This document shows positions 35,089 to 44,779 of a stretch of 55,498 nucleotides of DNA, piece after piece (the first letter of the stretch is position 1; each line of letters starts with the position of its first letter). Origin of the DNA: CAYRSS01 sp964426945 (lineage in GTDB: Bacteria > Planctomycetota > Phycisphaerae > UBA1845); assembly GCA_964426945.1 (NCBI GenBank), contig CAYRSS010000025.1, forward strand, positions 1 through 55,498, read 5' to 3'. The notes below the pieces were generated by a model, which was given only the letters and a program-made list of their open reading frames with translations, had not been told where the DNA came from and ran no database searches. Both the position numbers and the translations under genes were made by a program.

Positions 35089-35430
35089 TTCCACCGCGCC
35101 GGACAGCGATCGCTGGCACGGACCGAAGTCCGCACCTCCCGCCGGCGGGTCGGCCGCGCCGAGCTGTCCCGCAGACGGGACACGGGGGAGGGCCAAATTG
35201 CGCAAAGCTTGCCGGGCGGGCGCCGGCTTGACCCTCTTCACAGGCTGATCCTGGGCAGGCGGCGTCGCTCGCCGCGGCCGCGCGCTAAGAATCGCGCAAT
35301 TCGGCACGGTCCGCAAAAGTCCGCAATATTCGCAGCCGATGACGCATATTATGGGAGGGGTCGGGGTGGTTCTGCGCCCGGCGCGCGGTCTGACCACATC
35401 TGATCACCCCGTAGAGAAGGAGAACGAAGT
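35089..35430. other. Intergenic stretch without a gene; hairpin at 35165-35182
   Basis: The 342 bases between the sugar transferase and the PEP-CTERM gene hold no supportable gene. A perfect 7-bp stem, TGTCCCG/CGGGACA with a CAGA loop, lies at 35165-35182, without a T-run. A weak -10 like TATTAT is at 35347. A strong ribosome site, AAGGAGAACG, is directly before the next start. Confidence 0.6.
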
Positions 35431-36135
35431 ATGATTCAGATTACATCGCGTCGTGTTCTGATTGCGTCTTTCGTCGCTGCGGTCGGCTGGTCGAGCGCTG
35501 CGCTGGCTGTGCCGCTGCTCGGCGGCGTCTACGACCTGCACAATCACCCCGATGCGGCGCGCGTGCCACCGCCCTACGGCCTGCGCCTCGACGAGCTATA
35601 CAACGTCGACCCCGGCGATGTCGACCGCTTCACCTTCGACTTTGATCACCCGGTGTCGAACGCCCGGCTGATCTACAACGACATCGCCGGCACGATGCAC
35701 ATCTTCGGCTCCGTCGTCGGCGGCCGGGACATCGGCGATGACTGGGCGAACGACGAGTACCTCGGCATCTATCACTTCGACTTCTGGTACAACACGGGCA
35801 TCGAGTCCGTGCCGGGCGACGACGACCTCTGGGTGCCCAACGACCACGTCGAGAACGCCGGCTGGATCCTCACCCCGCTGGGCGACACGAAGATTCTGAC
35901 CGCGCATGTCGGCGACCTGTTCGGTTTCGCCTTCCGCTTCGGCGACGAGGATGACGACGCGGGCCACGGCGACCACCCGGGCATCTCCGGCTGGGGCTGG
36001 ATGGGTGTCGACGGCGACGTGACTGACTCGAAGGACTGGATTTTCACGGCTGAGTACGTCGCGATTCCCGAGCCGGCCTCGCTGGCGATTCTGCTGGCGG
36101 GCGGGCTGGTCGCGCTGCGACGCTCGCGACGCTGA
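35431..36135 (+). CDS. PEP-CTERM sorted exported protein, 234 aa
   Basis: The signal peptide (VLIASFVAAVGWSSAALA) and C-terminal PEP-CTERM tag are both clear: IPEPASLAILLAGGLVALRR has the PEP motif, a membrane span and a basic end. Such proteins are thought to be processed by an exosortase (EpsH-type) and sent to the outside or biofilm matrix. The mature part is acidic and Asp/His-rich (FGDEDDDAGHGDHPG), beta-type, family unknown. AAGGAG with the right spacing fixes the start ATG. No exosortase is in the window. Confidence 0.9.
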   Translation: MIQITSRRVLIASFVAAVGWSSAALAVPLLGGVYDLHNHPDAARVPPPYGLRLDELYNVDPGDVDRFTFDFDHPVSNARLIYNDIAGTMHIFGSVVGGRDIGDDWANDEYLGIYHFDFWYNTGIESVPGDDDLWVPNDHVENAGWILTPLGDTKILTAHVGDLFGFAFRFGDEDDDAGHGDHPGISGWGWMGVDGDVTDSKDWIFTAEYVAIPEPASLAILLAGGLVALRRSRR

Positions 36136-36164
36136 CGATCTTCACGACGGACGGTGACGAAAGA

Positions 36165-36198
36165 TCGGGCCGGTGCGCCGGGGGGCGCATCGGCCCGA
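36165..36198. terminator. Bidirectional terminator-like hairpin between convergent genes
   Basis: A 15-bp stem, TCGGGCCGGTGCGCC with GGCGCATCGGCCCGA (one G-T pair), and a 4-base GGGG loop. It sits between the PEP-CTERM gene (ends 36135) and the metalloprotease-like gene (minus strand, ends 36234). A short T-run (TCTTTC) follows on the minus strand only. Confidence 0.65.
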
Positions 36199-36233
36199 CT
36201 GCGCTGTATCGCGTCGGCGCCCCCGGCGTCGCC

Positions 36234-39200
36234 TCACGGACACGTCACGCTTTCGCATTGCGTGCCCGCGCCCATGAAGAACGCCACGCCGAACCGCGGA
36301 TCGGGCACGCCATGGTTGAATCCGCTGCCGTCCTGCCAATCGGGCAGGGGCGTGCACAGCCCCACGCCGGCCGAAACGAAACCCCTGTCGCCGGCGTTGA
36401 TCACGCCATTGCCGTCGAGATCGTACAGGCAGACAAGCTCAGGCTCGCTCCGGCCGATGGCGGCGGTGATGAACCCGCGGTCACCCGCGTTGACCACGCC
36501 GTTGCCGTCGGTGTCGCCGTAGCATCCGGCGAAACTCGGCGGCAACAGGCGGCGCACATCGCAGACAAACCCGACGCAGTCTTCCGCCGACACCCCGTCG
36601 ACACATGAACCGCCCACACAGCACGCCCCGCCGCAGGGACCTGGCTCGTGAACGCAGCCGCTCTCCGGGTCGCAACTGTCGATCGTGCAGGGATCGCCGT
36701 CGTCGCAGTCCACGGCCATGTATGTGCATCCCGTGGCGGCCTGGCAATCGTCCAGTGTGCACGCGTTCTGGTCGTCGCAGTTCACATAGCTGTGCCGACA
36801 CCTGGCGCCTTCGCACGTGTCCGCCGTGCAGGCGTCGTCGTCTGCACATTCGCCATCCAGCGCACACTCCACACACGACACAGTCAGGGCGCAGGTTCCC
36901 GTGGCGCCGAGGTAGCCGCCGACGCGGATCAGGTAATCCTGTCCGACGGCCACCGGCAGGGTGAGGATCGACTGCGCGCCGCAGTCATCGTCGCTGCAGG
37001 CGACCGCCTCACCGCCCGCCGGACATGCGCAACTCTCGTACACGGCGAGTTTCGTGTCGTAGCCGCTGCCGCACAGGCTGAAGGTGAGCCGCCCTGCGCA
37101 ATCGGACCGATGACAGAACCACACGTCCGCGCCGACCTGCGCGTCTCCAAAGAAAAGGCATGCCTCCGGCTCAGCGGGACCGTCGGTCGTGCCGCCGCGC
37201 GTGTCGATGGGTGTGACGCCCTCCTCGATCCACCGCGGAGCTGCACACGAGTCTCCGGCCGGGTGGATGCGCATGGGCAGCGCCGCCGCAATGAAGGGCG
37301 TGGACAGGTCGGAGTCTTCCACGGTCACGTTCACGGTGAACAGCCCGCCGACAGTCGGGGTGCCTGCTATCACACCTTCGGCGTTGATCGACAGACCCGG
37401 CGGGAGTCCGGCTGCGTCACCGACGAAGTACCTCGGGCATCCACCTCCGATGGGCAATGCGCCAAGATACGGCTCGCCGACGGTCCCGTCTGACAGTCCT
37501 TCGATCACGGTCAGCGCCGCCGGATTCATGCCGGAGAAGGGGCCGGCGACGGTCGCTGCCGCCCCGGTCTGCGTGTCGATTCGCACGAGCCGGCCGTTCG
37601 CTCCGTCCTTCTGAAGGCCGTAGAGCATCCCCGTCAGGGCGTCGAAGGCGATGTCCCGGATGTCATCGTAATCGCCGCCGAAGGGACCGATCACCGTCGC
37701 CGCACCGGTCGCGATATTCAGCCTCAGCAGGCGATCCGCACCGCTGTCTGCGGCATAGAGCGCGCCGGTGGCCGGGTCCACCGCCAGGCCGCTCACCGGG
37801 CCCGCACCGATCGCGCCGACCACGCGTCCGGCGCCGGTGAATGGATCGATCCGCAGCAGGGCGCCGCTTGCCTGGTCTGCGCCATAGAGCGCCATGGCGG
37901 ACGCGTCGAAAGCCAGGGTCTGGACCGCGCTGAATCCGGTCGCGCCGAACGCGGTTGCCGCCCCTGTGTTCCAGTTGACGGTCGCCATCTGATCCGCATC
38001 GATGGCGTCGATGGATGCGTAGAGCAACCCCAGCGGGCGGGCCCATGCCAGCCCCGACACGCCCGCCATACCGAGCGGCCCGATGGGAGTCAGCGAACCA
38101 TCGACGCCGACTCGGAACAGGTAGTTGCTTGTCGCGCCGTCGCCCCCGGCGATGTAGAGTCCGGGCCAGGGCAACGCAAGCGGTGCGATGCTCGCACCGG
38201 CCGAAACACTGAACGGAAACGACCCCTGCGCCACACCGCCGTACGAGGCCGCACGAATGAGAAAAGGCTGATCAGCCAGTACCGGCACGGTCACCTGCGA
38301 TCGCACGCCGCAACCCGGGTAGTCGTCATTGCACGCCAATTCGACTCCTTCGCAGGCGTCGTGCACCGAAAGCACCGTATCCTCAAGTGTGCCGCCGGCG
38401 CCACAGGTGGTGATCGTCACGAATCCGTTGCACGCAGGCTTATACTCGAACCAGACATCACGACTGGTGGCGGCGCACGTGACGGCATCGTCGGTTGTCG
38501 CTCCGGTATTGTCGGAAGTGAACGAGCCCGGCCCCACGCGCGTCGCGCTGTCGCAGTCGTCGTTGGCCGGGGCACAGGATTGGTAGATCGGCCCGCAGTG
38601 GGCGCCGTTCGACAGGGAGATCCGGAAGTCTCCTTCGTTTTCCAGCCATCCGTGCACGAGCACATGGTAGATCGCGCCGGGCGTGCTGCACCACGTCACC
38701 TCCGGCAGCACACCGCAGGCGTCATCGCTGGCACCGCGGCACTGCAGCCCGCCACATCCGCCGCAGTAGACCGACAGTTTCGCGTCGTAGTTTCCCACGG
38801 CATTGCACAGCGACGCGGTGAGCTGGTTGCCGTTGCCGATCACGGTGTACCACACGCCGGCGGCGGTATTGTCCACGCCGTCGCAGACGGGGGCGTTGTC
38901 CCAGGCGGCACCCACCGTCGTGCCGTCATCCGACTCACCGTTGACCAGCGGCCCCGCCTCGTCGCACGCATCGTGCCGCGCTTCGCAGCCGACCGTCAGG
39001 TCGAACGCCCCGCTTGCGCTGCCCACGCCGGCCACGCGGATCAGCAGGACCTGTCCCGTGGCCACGGGGACATCGACCCCGCCGATGCACGAGTGGCCCA
39101 GGCCGCACGGATCGCCGGGGCAGTGACGGTTGCACGCCCACTGATTCAGGAAGTCGCCGGGACATCCATCGTGCACGGAAATCACGGCGGCGAGTGCAGA

Positions 39201-41468
39201 CCCGCAGGTGTCGGCCCGCAGGAAGCCGTCGCACGTGGCTTCGTAGCGGTACCAGACGTCGGGCCCGCTGCCGATGGCGCAGCTGTCGTTGCCATCCGTG
39301 GCCGACCCCACCGTCGTGCCCGTGATGGTGCCGTCGGCGATCAGGGTGGCCGAGGCGCAGGCGTCGTTGATCGGTGGATAGTACGCGCGGAGCAGACGAG
39401 TCGCGCCCCGGTAGGGACCGGTGATAGGGTCGGCCGTGTTCCACCCCGTCACGCTCCAGAGCACGTCGTGGCCGGCGGCCACCAGCGCCGCGAACTCTGT
39501 CGGCGTGAGCGTGTAGCTGGTTCCGCTGATGGCTGTCCAGGGAATGTGCAGCACCGGCGCGAGGGTGCCGGGATGATAGAAGTCGATTTCGAATCGATTG
39601 CCCCGAAACGAGGAATCGCAGCCGACGTTGCCGCTCCAGAGGAGCACCGGCGAGGAGGGCAGCAGCAGATCCCCATCGGTCGGCCAGAGCGGCGCCGGCC
39701 CGATGTTGTGATCGCTGAGCACCGCCGACCAGGCCGTCAGCCGCGCGGGGGCCAGTCCGAATGTTGCCGCCTGCCACGCGCGGGACAGCGTCGTCTCGTG
39801 GGCCGAACTGAACGCCGCAAAGAGAAAGGCGTCGGATTCCTGAACCGCGTCAAGGCTGTCGGCGGCGGTGTCGTACAGGTCCCACAGGACGCGCTGCACA
39901 GCCAGCTCGCTGTCTTCGCCCGACCCGTTGAGCGTGCTCCACGGCGGGCCGCCGCTGTTGTCTTCGAGGCTGTAGCTGAACGTCGCTTCCGCGGTTTCGG
40001 AGTAGTCGAAATCGCCGACACGCGGGACCCCGAAGGCGGCGAGGTTCAGCGCATGCTGGCCCGCCGTCCCGAAGTAGGTGGGCCAGCCCTCACCCCAGGC
40101 CAGCCTCACGCCGACGTCTTTGCTGCCGCGCACCGCCGCGTGACAGGCGTCAATGTTGTGCTGGCCGCCGGGGTTGTCGTCGAAGTTGAAGTCGTCCATG
40201 ACCTTGTGGCCGTACTCGTGATGCAGCACGTCCCAGTCGAACTCGTCGCCGGGTTGCACGTTGATCCGGCACGACGAGCCGCACCAGTAGTTCGAACTGG
40301 CCGAATCGCCGGGCCAATGGGCGTACACGCTGCTCAGCCACGCACCACTGTTGAGGTTCCTTGCATAGGTGGCGATCCAGCTCAGCGCCGTCAGAACCGA
40401 GGCGGCGGGCCCGGTTCCGGTCTGGGCGTAGGTGAAGTTCCAGGTGATCGTGCCGCCGGTGAACTCATTGGTGACCGCCGACTCCGACTCGTAGGTCGTA
40501 CAGCCGAAGCAGTCGTCCCGCACGTCGACGACCCCGTTTGCAAGGCGCAGCCGGACGAAAATGTCCGGAGCCCCCTGGCCGACGCCGTCATCGTGCACGA
40601 TCGTCCCCGTATCGTAATTGCCCCAACTGTCCGTCGTATCAGTCCAGACCAGCTCGGATCCGATCGTGTCGTCGTCGCGCACCTGCACCGTCACACCGTA
40701 GGCCGGATGCAGCTGCCCGTCGTCACCGGTCCAGCGGATATTGCCCATCACGCGGAAAGCCACGCCGCCGCGGAGACCGGGGGTGTCTGATGGCGTGACG
40801 GGAACGATTTCTCCTTCCCCTTCGACCGACGCGGGCGGGGGGCCCGTCTGCGCTTCAGGACGTGGCCCGACACCGACCATCCACGGCGCGGTGCGCGTGT
40901 CGAACTCACCGTCGGGGCGCAGCAATTCGGCCAGCAGCAGCGCGTGCTCTTCCGCGGTGATTCGCGTGGCGAGCCGATCCCGCTCCAGTGCCTCGATCCG
41001 CAGATCGACCGGATGCCCACGGCCCGTCAGGACCTCGCCCCCGTGCCGCAACACATGCAGAACGGCCCGCCTGGCGAATGACATACCGCCAGGCGTGTCC
41101 GCCTCCACGTCGACCGTGATCGTTGCCTCCGGGTCGGCGTCGAAGCGCACGTCGAGGGTGGCCGTCACGACTTCGAACGCCGCGAGCGAAACGTCCTCCA
41201 GCTCGGGACTCAGGACCAGTTCCGCCGCGCCCTGTGCGGACGCCGTGGTGCGGACGATGCGCAGCGCATCCCGCGCCACCGCCCGAACCTCCACGGTGAT
41301 CATGGCGCCCGGTGACACCTTCGCTGGATCCAGCTCCAGCGTCAGTTCCAGTGGCACATCCGCGCAGGCGGAGCGTTGTGCGACCACTGAAGCCGGCGGC
41401 TCCGTGGAACGCAGGTCGGAATGAAGCCACAGACCGGACACGAGCGACAGGATGGCAGCGGTGAGCAT
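36234..41468 (-). CDS. Very large secreted multidomain protein with zinc-metallopeptidase motif, 1744 aa
   Basis: ATG 41468 (AGGGGG upstream) gives a signal peptide. Residues about 400-600 have the zinc motif HEYGH (about 417-421) and a downstream glutamate in AWGEGWPTYFG (about 460), the gluzincin pattern. Then come repeated Cys-containing beta domains of pre-peptidase C-terminal type (SGPDVWYRYEATCDGF, ATSRDVWFEYKPACNGF, VGADVWFCHRSDCAGR). A beta-propeller-like section (LYGADQASGALLRIDPFTGA) and an Ig-like domain follow. A Cys-rich EGF/dickkopf-like run (CTADTCEGARC, CTLDDCQAATGC) leads to a C-terminal calcium-loop tag identical in style to the beta-helix protein. Likely a secreted protease or adhesin; substrate unknown. 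Confidence 0.88.
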   Translation of the reverse strand: MLTAAILSLVSGLWLHSDLRSTEPPASVVAQRSACADVPLELTLELDPAKVSPGAMITVEVRAVARDALRIVRTTASAQGAAELVLSPELEDVSLAAFEVVTATLDVRFDADPEATITVDVEADTPGGMSFARRAVLHVLRHGGEVLTGRGHPVDLRIEALERDRLATRITAEEHALLLAELLRPDGEFDTRTAPWMVGVGPRPEAQTGPPPASVEGEGEIVPVTPSDTPGLRGGVAFRVMGNIRWTGDDGQLHPAYGVTVQVRDDDTIGSELVWTDTTDSWGNYDTGTIVHDDGVGQGAPDIFVRLRLANGVVDVRDDCFGCTTYESESAVTNEFTGGTITWNFTYAQTGTGPAASVLTALSWIATYARNLNSGAWLSSVYAHWPGDSASSNYWCGSSCRINVQPGDEFDWDVLHHEYGHKVMDDFNFDDNPGGQHNIDACHAAVRGSKDVGVRLAWGEGWPTYFGTAGQHALNLAAFGVPRVGDFDYSETAEATFSYSLEDNSGGPPWSTLNGSGEDSELAVQRVLWDLYDTAADSLDAVQESDAFLFAAFSSAHETTLSRAWQAATFGLAPARLTAWSAVLSDHNIGPAPLWPTDGDLLLPSSPVLLWSGNVGCDSSFRGNRFEIDFYHPGTLAPVLHIPWTAISGTSYTLTPTEFAALVAAGHDVLWSVTGWNTADPITGPYRGATRLLRAYYPPINDACASATLIADGTITGTTVGSATDGNDSCAIGSGPDVWYRYEATCDGFLRADTCGSALAAVISVHDGCPGDFLNQWACNRHCPGDPCGLGHSCIGGVDVPVATGQVLLIRVAGVGSASGAFDLTVGCEARHDACDEAGPLVNGESDDGTTVGAAWDNAPVCDGVDNTAAGVWYTVIGNGNQLTASLCNAVGNYDAKLSVYCGGCGGLQCRGASDDACGVLPEVTWCSTPGAIYHVLVHGWLENEGDFRISLSNGAHCGPIYQSCAPANDDCDSATRVGPGSFTSDNTGATTDDAVTCAATSRDVWFEYKPACNGFVTITTCGAGGTLEDTVLSVHDACEGVELACNDDYPGCGVRSQVTVPVLADQPFLIRAASYGGVAQGSFPFSVSAGASIAPLALPWPGLYIAGGDGATSNYLFRVGVDGSLTPIGPLGMAGVSGLAWARPLGLLYASIDAIDADQMATVNWNTGAATAFGATGFSAVQTLAFDASAMALYGADQASGALLRIDPFTGAGRVVGAIGAGPVSGLAVDPATGALYAADSGADRLLRLNIATGAATVIGPFGGDYDDIRDIAFDALTGMLYGLQKDGANGRLVRIDTQTGAAATVAGPFSGMNPAALTVIEGLSDGTVGEPYLGALPIGGGCPRYFVGDAAGLPPGLSINAEGVIAGTPTVGGLFTVNVTVEDSDLSTPFIAAALPMRIHPAGDSCAAPRWIEEGVTPIDTRGGTTDGPAEPEACLFFGDAQVGADVWFCHRSDCAGRLTFSLCGSGYDTKLAVYESCACPAGGEAVACSDDDCGAQSILTLPVAVGQDYLIRVGGYLGATGTCALTVSCVECALDGECADDDACTADTCEGARCRHSYVNCDDQNACTLDDCQAATGCTYMAVDCDDGDPCTIDSCDPESGCVHEPGPCGGACCVGGSCVDGVSAEDCVGFVCDVRRLLPPSFAGCYGDTDGNGVVNAGDRGFITAAIGRSEPELVCLYDLDGNGVINAGDRGFVSAGVGLCTPLPDWQDGSGFNHGVPDPRFGVAFFMGAGTQCESVTCP

Positions 41469-41723
41469 GGCATGGCCCCCTGGCGTGGCGAGGCCTGCGG
41501 CCGGAAGCACGACACGCGCGCCTGACGATTAGCGCAGGCCGCTGCGCCGGATGGAACTCGGGTGGATTGGGGCGCTGCGGTGGGCTGTGGTTCGCCGAAA
41601 GCAAACCGGAATACGCCGAGATGCCCGACCCGAACTGACGCACGCAGACCGGCGCGCCAGCCCTCCTCGCAAGTCGGTCCCTCCCGAAACGTCGGGCGGC
41701 CGGCAAAGCGGACACCCTTCCCG

Positions 41724-41729
41724 ATTATA
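41724..41729 (-). promoter_or_regulatory. Extended -10 promoter candidate for the metallopeptidase gene
   Basis: On the minus strand TGGTATAAT forms an extended -10 (TGnTATAAT), about 255 bases before the start at 41468. No good -35 is seen. The rest of the 450-base gap (41469-41921) between this gene and the divergent cyclase-like gene shows no gene and no riboswitch I recognise. Confidence 0.4.
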
Positions 41730-41921
41730 CCACGATCCCTGCGACGCCGAATGAATCGGTGATCCGGTGCGCGCAGCCCGCCCGCCGCGCCCTCTGAAGT
41801 CCCGCTGATTTCCACGGCCCCCGCCGGGGTTGCGGGAGAGCTTCCCCTGCCGTCTAATCCGCTCTCGCAAGGCCCGGGCCGGGCCGCACCGGACACCCTC
41901 TCCACGAAGGGAGCGTCGCTC

Positions 41922-43022
41922 TTGTCATTCCAGCGGATCGCCTGCTGTCTGTCGGCGTGGATTCTCACCAGCGGATGCGTCCTCGCGGCGGAAGCCCCGA
42001 CCACCGAAGAAATGCTCCGCACCGGGGTCGACCAGCTCCTCGCGGCCCAGGCCGAGGACGGCTCCTGGGCCTACGAGGGCGTGTACCGCGTGGGCGGCCA
42101 GATTCCCGTCGGCTATCGCATCGGCGGAACGGCCATCGTCTGCGAAGCCCTGCTGTATGCCGGTCGCGCGGACGACGCGAAGGTCAGCGCCGCGATGGGC
42201 CGCGGCCTGGACTACATCTTCCAGGCGCTCGAACACGAAACCATGGAGCCCAGCAAGCGCGACGCCTACGATGTGCGCATCTGGGGACACGCCTACGCCC
42301 TGACGATCCTCGCGCACCTCAAGAAGGCCGACCGCATGCTCGATCGCCGCGAAAAGATCGAGCTGTGGATCCCGCGACTGGTCGACGCGGTGCTGTTCGA
42401 GGAAGTGCCCGGTGGCGGCTGGAACTACCAGAACCACCGCTACCACGCGGGATTCGTCACCGCGTCGGTGGTCCAGTCGTTGCTGCTCGCGAAGGCCGCG
42501 GGCGCAAACGTGCCCGATGAAGTGCTCGCGCGCACGCGCGACGTGCTTCAGCGCACGCGGCTCGAGTCGGGCGCGTTCTCCTACAGCGGCACCGTCTCTG
42601 CAGAAGGCAAGGGCAACATGGCCGAAGTGCCCGGCTCGATCGCCCGCTCACCCATGTGCGAAGGCACGCTGCGCATGCTCGGCGGCGGCTCGGTCGAGGC
42701 GATCACCAAGTCAATCGACGACTTCTTCATGCACTGGGACGAGCTGGAAAAGCGGCGCAAGAAAACCGGCACCCACGCAGCCCCCTACGGCATCGCGCCC
42801 TACTATTTCTACTACGGCCATCGCTACGTCGCCCAGGCGATCGAGATGCTGCCGCGCGACCGGCGCGACGCCATGCGGGCGCGCATGCACGAAGTGATTC
42901 TCAAGACCCGCGACGACGACGGCACCTGGAACGACCGCGTCTTCCCCCAGTCGCGCAGCTACGGCACCGCCATGACACTGCTGGCCCTGCTTCGCGACAA
43001 GCCGCTCATGCCGGGCACGTGA
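41922..43022 (+). CDS. Terpenoid cyclase / squalene-hopene cyclase-fold exported protein, 366 aa
   Basis: The start is probably TTG 41922, with GAAGGGAG about 10 bases upstream; no better ATG precedes the signal peptide (IACCLSAWILTSGCVLAAEA). The body has alpha-toroid repeats: EEMLRTGVDQLLAAQAEDGS, RDAYDVRIWGHAYALTILAH, GGWNYQNHRYHAGFVTASVV, and at the end LKTRDDDGTWNDRVFPQSRS, followed by YGTAMTLLALL. This is the (alpha/alpha)6 barrel of terpene cyclases and prenyltransferases, found in planctomycetes as exported proteins with no cyclase DxDD motif. Therefore a cyclase activity is doubtful; it may bind protein or glycan. Confidence 0.8.
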   Translation: MSFQRIACCLSAWILTSGCVLAAEAPTTEEMLRTGVDQLLAAQAEDGSWAYEGVYRVGGQIPVGYRIGGTAIVCEALLYAGRADDAKVSAAMGRGLDYIFQALEHETMEPSKRDAYDVRIWGHAYALTILAHLKKADRMLDRREKIELWIPRLVDAVLFEEVPGGGWNYQNHRYHAGFVTASVVQSLLLAKAAGANVPDEVLARTRDVLQRTRLESGAFSYSGTVSAEGKGNMAEVPGSIARSPMCEGTLRMLGGGSVEAITKSIDDFFMHWDELEKRRKKTGTHAAPYGIAPYYFYYGHRYVAQAIEMLPRDRRDAMRARMHEVILKTRDDDGTWNDRVFPQSRSYGTAMTLLALLRDKPLMPGT

Positions 43023-43059
43023 GAAGTGAACGATCAGCGAAGCAGCCGCGCGGTCACTA

Positions 43060-43860
43060 CTACTCGACCTCCAGCGCCGGCTGCGGCTCGCACTCCGGCT
43101 CGTCGGATACGGGGCGACGCCGCGAAACCGCGTAGAACACCAGCCCCAGCGCTACACCGCCGAGGGCCGCTGCCTGCGGCACCGAGCCTGCGAGCAGCGC
43201 GCTCTCCTCTTCGATGATGCCCGCGCCGAGCGACTGCACGTATTCGCGGTCGGCGTCGAAGTGAAATGATTCGAAGAGCCGGTCGCAGAGCCCGGCGACG
43301 GACGCCATCGACTCGGCCCGGGCCGAGAAGGTGATCTGGACCATCGCCTCGCGGCCGAAGAAGCAGGCCGAGCGGCTCTCAACCCGGCCGACGCGCGGTA
43401 CGTCGACGCCGTAGGCCATCTCCGCCATGTGTCGCCCCGCGAGAAGCTGCGGCCGCTGATGCCCCGGCTCGGGAATGCCCGGTTCGCTCGCCGGCGTGTG
43501 GCCGGGCGTAGGCCTGCGATCGCCGATCTGCAGGGCGATTTGTTGCATCTCTTCTTCGGTGACCTGTCGGTCGAGACCGAACGCGCCGTAAGGCACAACC
43601 GTGACGATCGCGTAGGGATAACTCAGCGCGCGGCCCGCCGTGGCGGGTTGAAAGGCGAACTCGACGCCGGGGCGCCCGCCGGTCGTGCGCAGCGCGGCGG
43701 TCTGCGCGATATCCCGCGAGGCGACGCGGACCCAGCCGGGTGGCGCCTCGAGCTGAAAGCCGGAGAGCTCGCTGCGCACGTGCGAGCCCGCCGCGGCGCC
43801 CACGCTCGACGAAACCGCGAATCCCACAATCACCGCCGACAGACAAACCGTCAGCCTCAT
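43060..43860 (-). CDS. Hypothetical exported protein with C-terminal membrane span, 266 aa
   Basis: A signal peptide (RLTVCLSAVIVGFAVSSSVG) is followed by an exported domain of about 190 residues (ELSGFQLEAPPGWVRVASRD, YPYAIVTVVPYGAFGLDRQV). A C-terminal segment VPQAAALGGVALGLVFYAVS, with RRR next to it, should anchor it in the membrane. It has features of PsbP/MOG1-like or DUF1795-type proteins that follow PPGWVR, but this is weak. ATG 43860 and GTG 43863 are adjacent alternatives. It lies convergent to the cyclase-like gene and divergent from recO. Confidence 0.75.
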   Translation of the reverse strand: MRLTVCLSAVIVGFAVSSSVGAAAGSHVRSELSGFQLEAPPGWVRVASRDIAQTAALRTTGGRPGVEFAFQPATAGRALSYPYAIVTVVPYGAFGLDRQVTEEEMQQIALQIGDRRPTPGHTPASEPGIPEPGHQRPQLLAGRHMAEMAYGVDVPRVGRVESRSACFFGREAMVQITFSARAESMASVAGLCDRLFESFHFDADREYVQSLGAGIIEEESALLAGSVPQAAALGGVALGLVFYAVSRRRPVSDEPECEPQPALEVE

Positions 43861-43996
43861 CACGCACCCCCGAACCCCCGCCCGCGCCCGGCCCTGTCGG
43901 ATCCGTCGGCCGCGCTGTCCACGGCCCGCCCCCCGGTTCCACGTCCGGAGCCCACGGCGGCTGACACGAGCGATATCTAATTGGTACGATGCAGCG

Positions 43997-44779
43997 ATGC
44001 CCCTGATCGCCGATGCCGCGATTGCACTGCGCCGCGTGGATTATTCTGAGACCTCGCAGATCCTCGTGCTGCTGACCCGCGAACACGGCAAGATCCGCGC
44101 GATCGCCAAGGGGGTGAAGCGGAGCACGCGCAAGCAGTTCGCCCCGGGCATCGACTTGCTCGACGTCGGCACCGTGGGGCTCTCCATCCGGGCGGAATCG
44201 CGCGACGCCCTCGCGACCATGACCGAGTGGCGACAGACCGCCTGCTACCCAGGCCTGCGCCGGCGGCTGCCGCGCCTGCATGCGGCGCTCTACGCGGCCG
44301 AGATCACGACGATGCTCACCGAGGACTTCGACCCCCACCCCGGCCTGTTCGACGCGCTGTGCGCCACGCTCGCCGCCCTCGACGACGCCGACGAGGTCTT
44401 CGAACCGCTGGTCGCCTACCAGTCGGCGCTGCTCCACGCGGCGGGATCGATGCCGCGGCTCGACGCCTGCGTGGCCTGCGGCAAGAGCCAGCGCCTGACT
44501 CATTTCTCCGCGTGGCAGGGCGGGATGCTGTGCCCTACCTGCGCCCCGGCGGCGCGTGAGCGCCGGCCGGTGCGCGAGGAAACGCTCGCTTCACTGCGCG
44601 ATCCTGCGCGGTCGGCCGTCGGCGAAGGGGCATTTGCGCTGCTCAACTATCACTTGAGCCACCTGGCAGGCCGTGAGCCGCAGCTCGCTTCGTCACTGCT
44701 CTCCCCGTCTCGAAGACCGCCCGGGCAGCGTCCGCCGGGCGGTCCCACGACCGCCGTGCCGCCTTCCACGCCGCCCTGA
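43997..44779 (+). CDS. recO: DNA repair protein RecO
   Basis: RecO loads RecA with RecR at single-strand gaps. The N-terminal OB fold has DYSETSQILVLLTREHGKIR and AIAKGVKRS. The helical domain follows, and the zinc site is CVACG ... CPTC (in MPRLDACVACGKSQRL and GMLCPTCAP). The last 30 residues are Pro/Gly/Arg-rich (RRPPGQRPPGGP) and unlike a normal RecO end. They coincide with a 10-bp DNA inverted repeat, GACCGCCCGG/CCGGGCGGTC (44715-44744), which may be a terminator read in frame. ATG 43997 is the natural start. Confidence 0.92.
   Translation: MPLIADAAIALRRVDYSETSQILVLLTREHGKIRAIAKGVKRSTRKQFAPGIDLLDVGTVGLSIRAESRDALATMTEWRQTACYPGLRRRLPRLHAALYAAEITTMLTEDFDPHPGLFDALCATLAALDDADEVFEPLVAYQSALLHAAGSMPRLDACVACGKSQRLTHFSAWQGGMLCPTCAPAARERRPVREETLASLRDPARSAVGEGAFALLNYHLSHLAGREPQLASSLLSPSRRPPGQRPPGGPTTAVPPSTPP

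Noticed and set aside
38361..40790. Plus-strand open frame of about 800 codons within the metallopeptidase gene
   Set aside because: Antisense shadow of a gene with clear signal peptide and domains; its product has no recognisable domain.
41560..41730. c-di-GMP or other riboswitch upstream of the metallopeptidase gene
   Set aside because: Some GC stems are present but the conserved core bases of known riboswitches are not.
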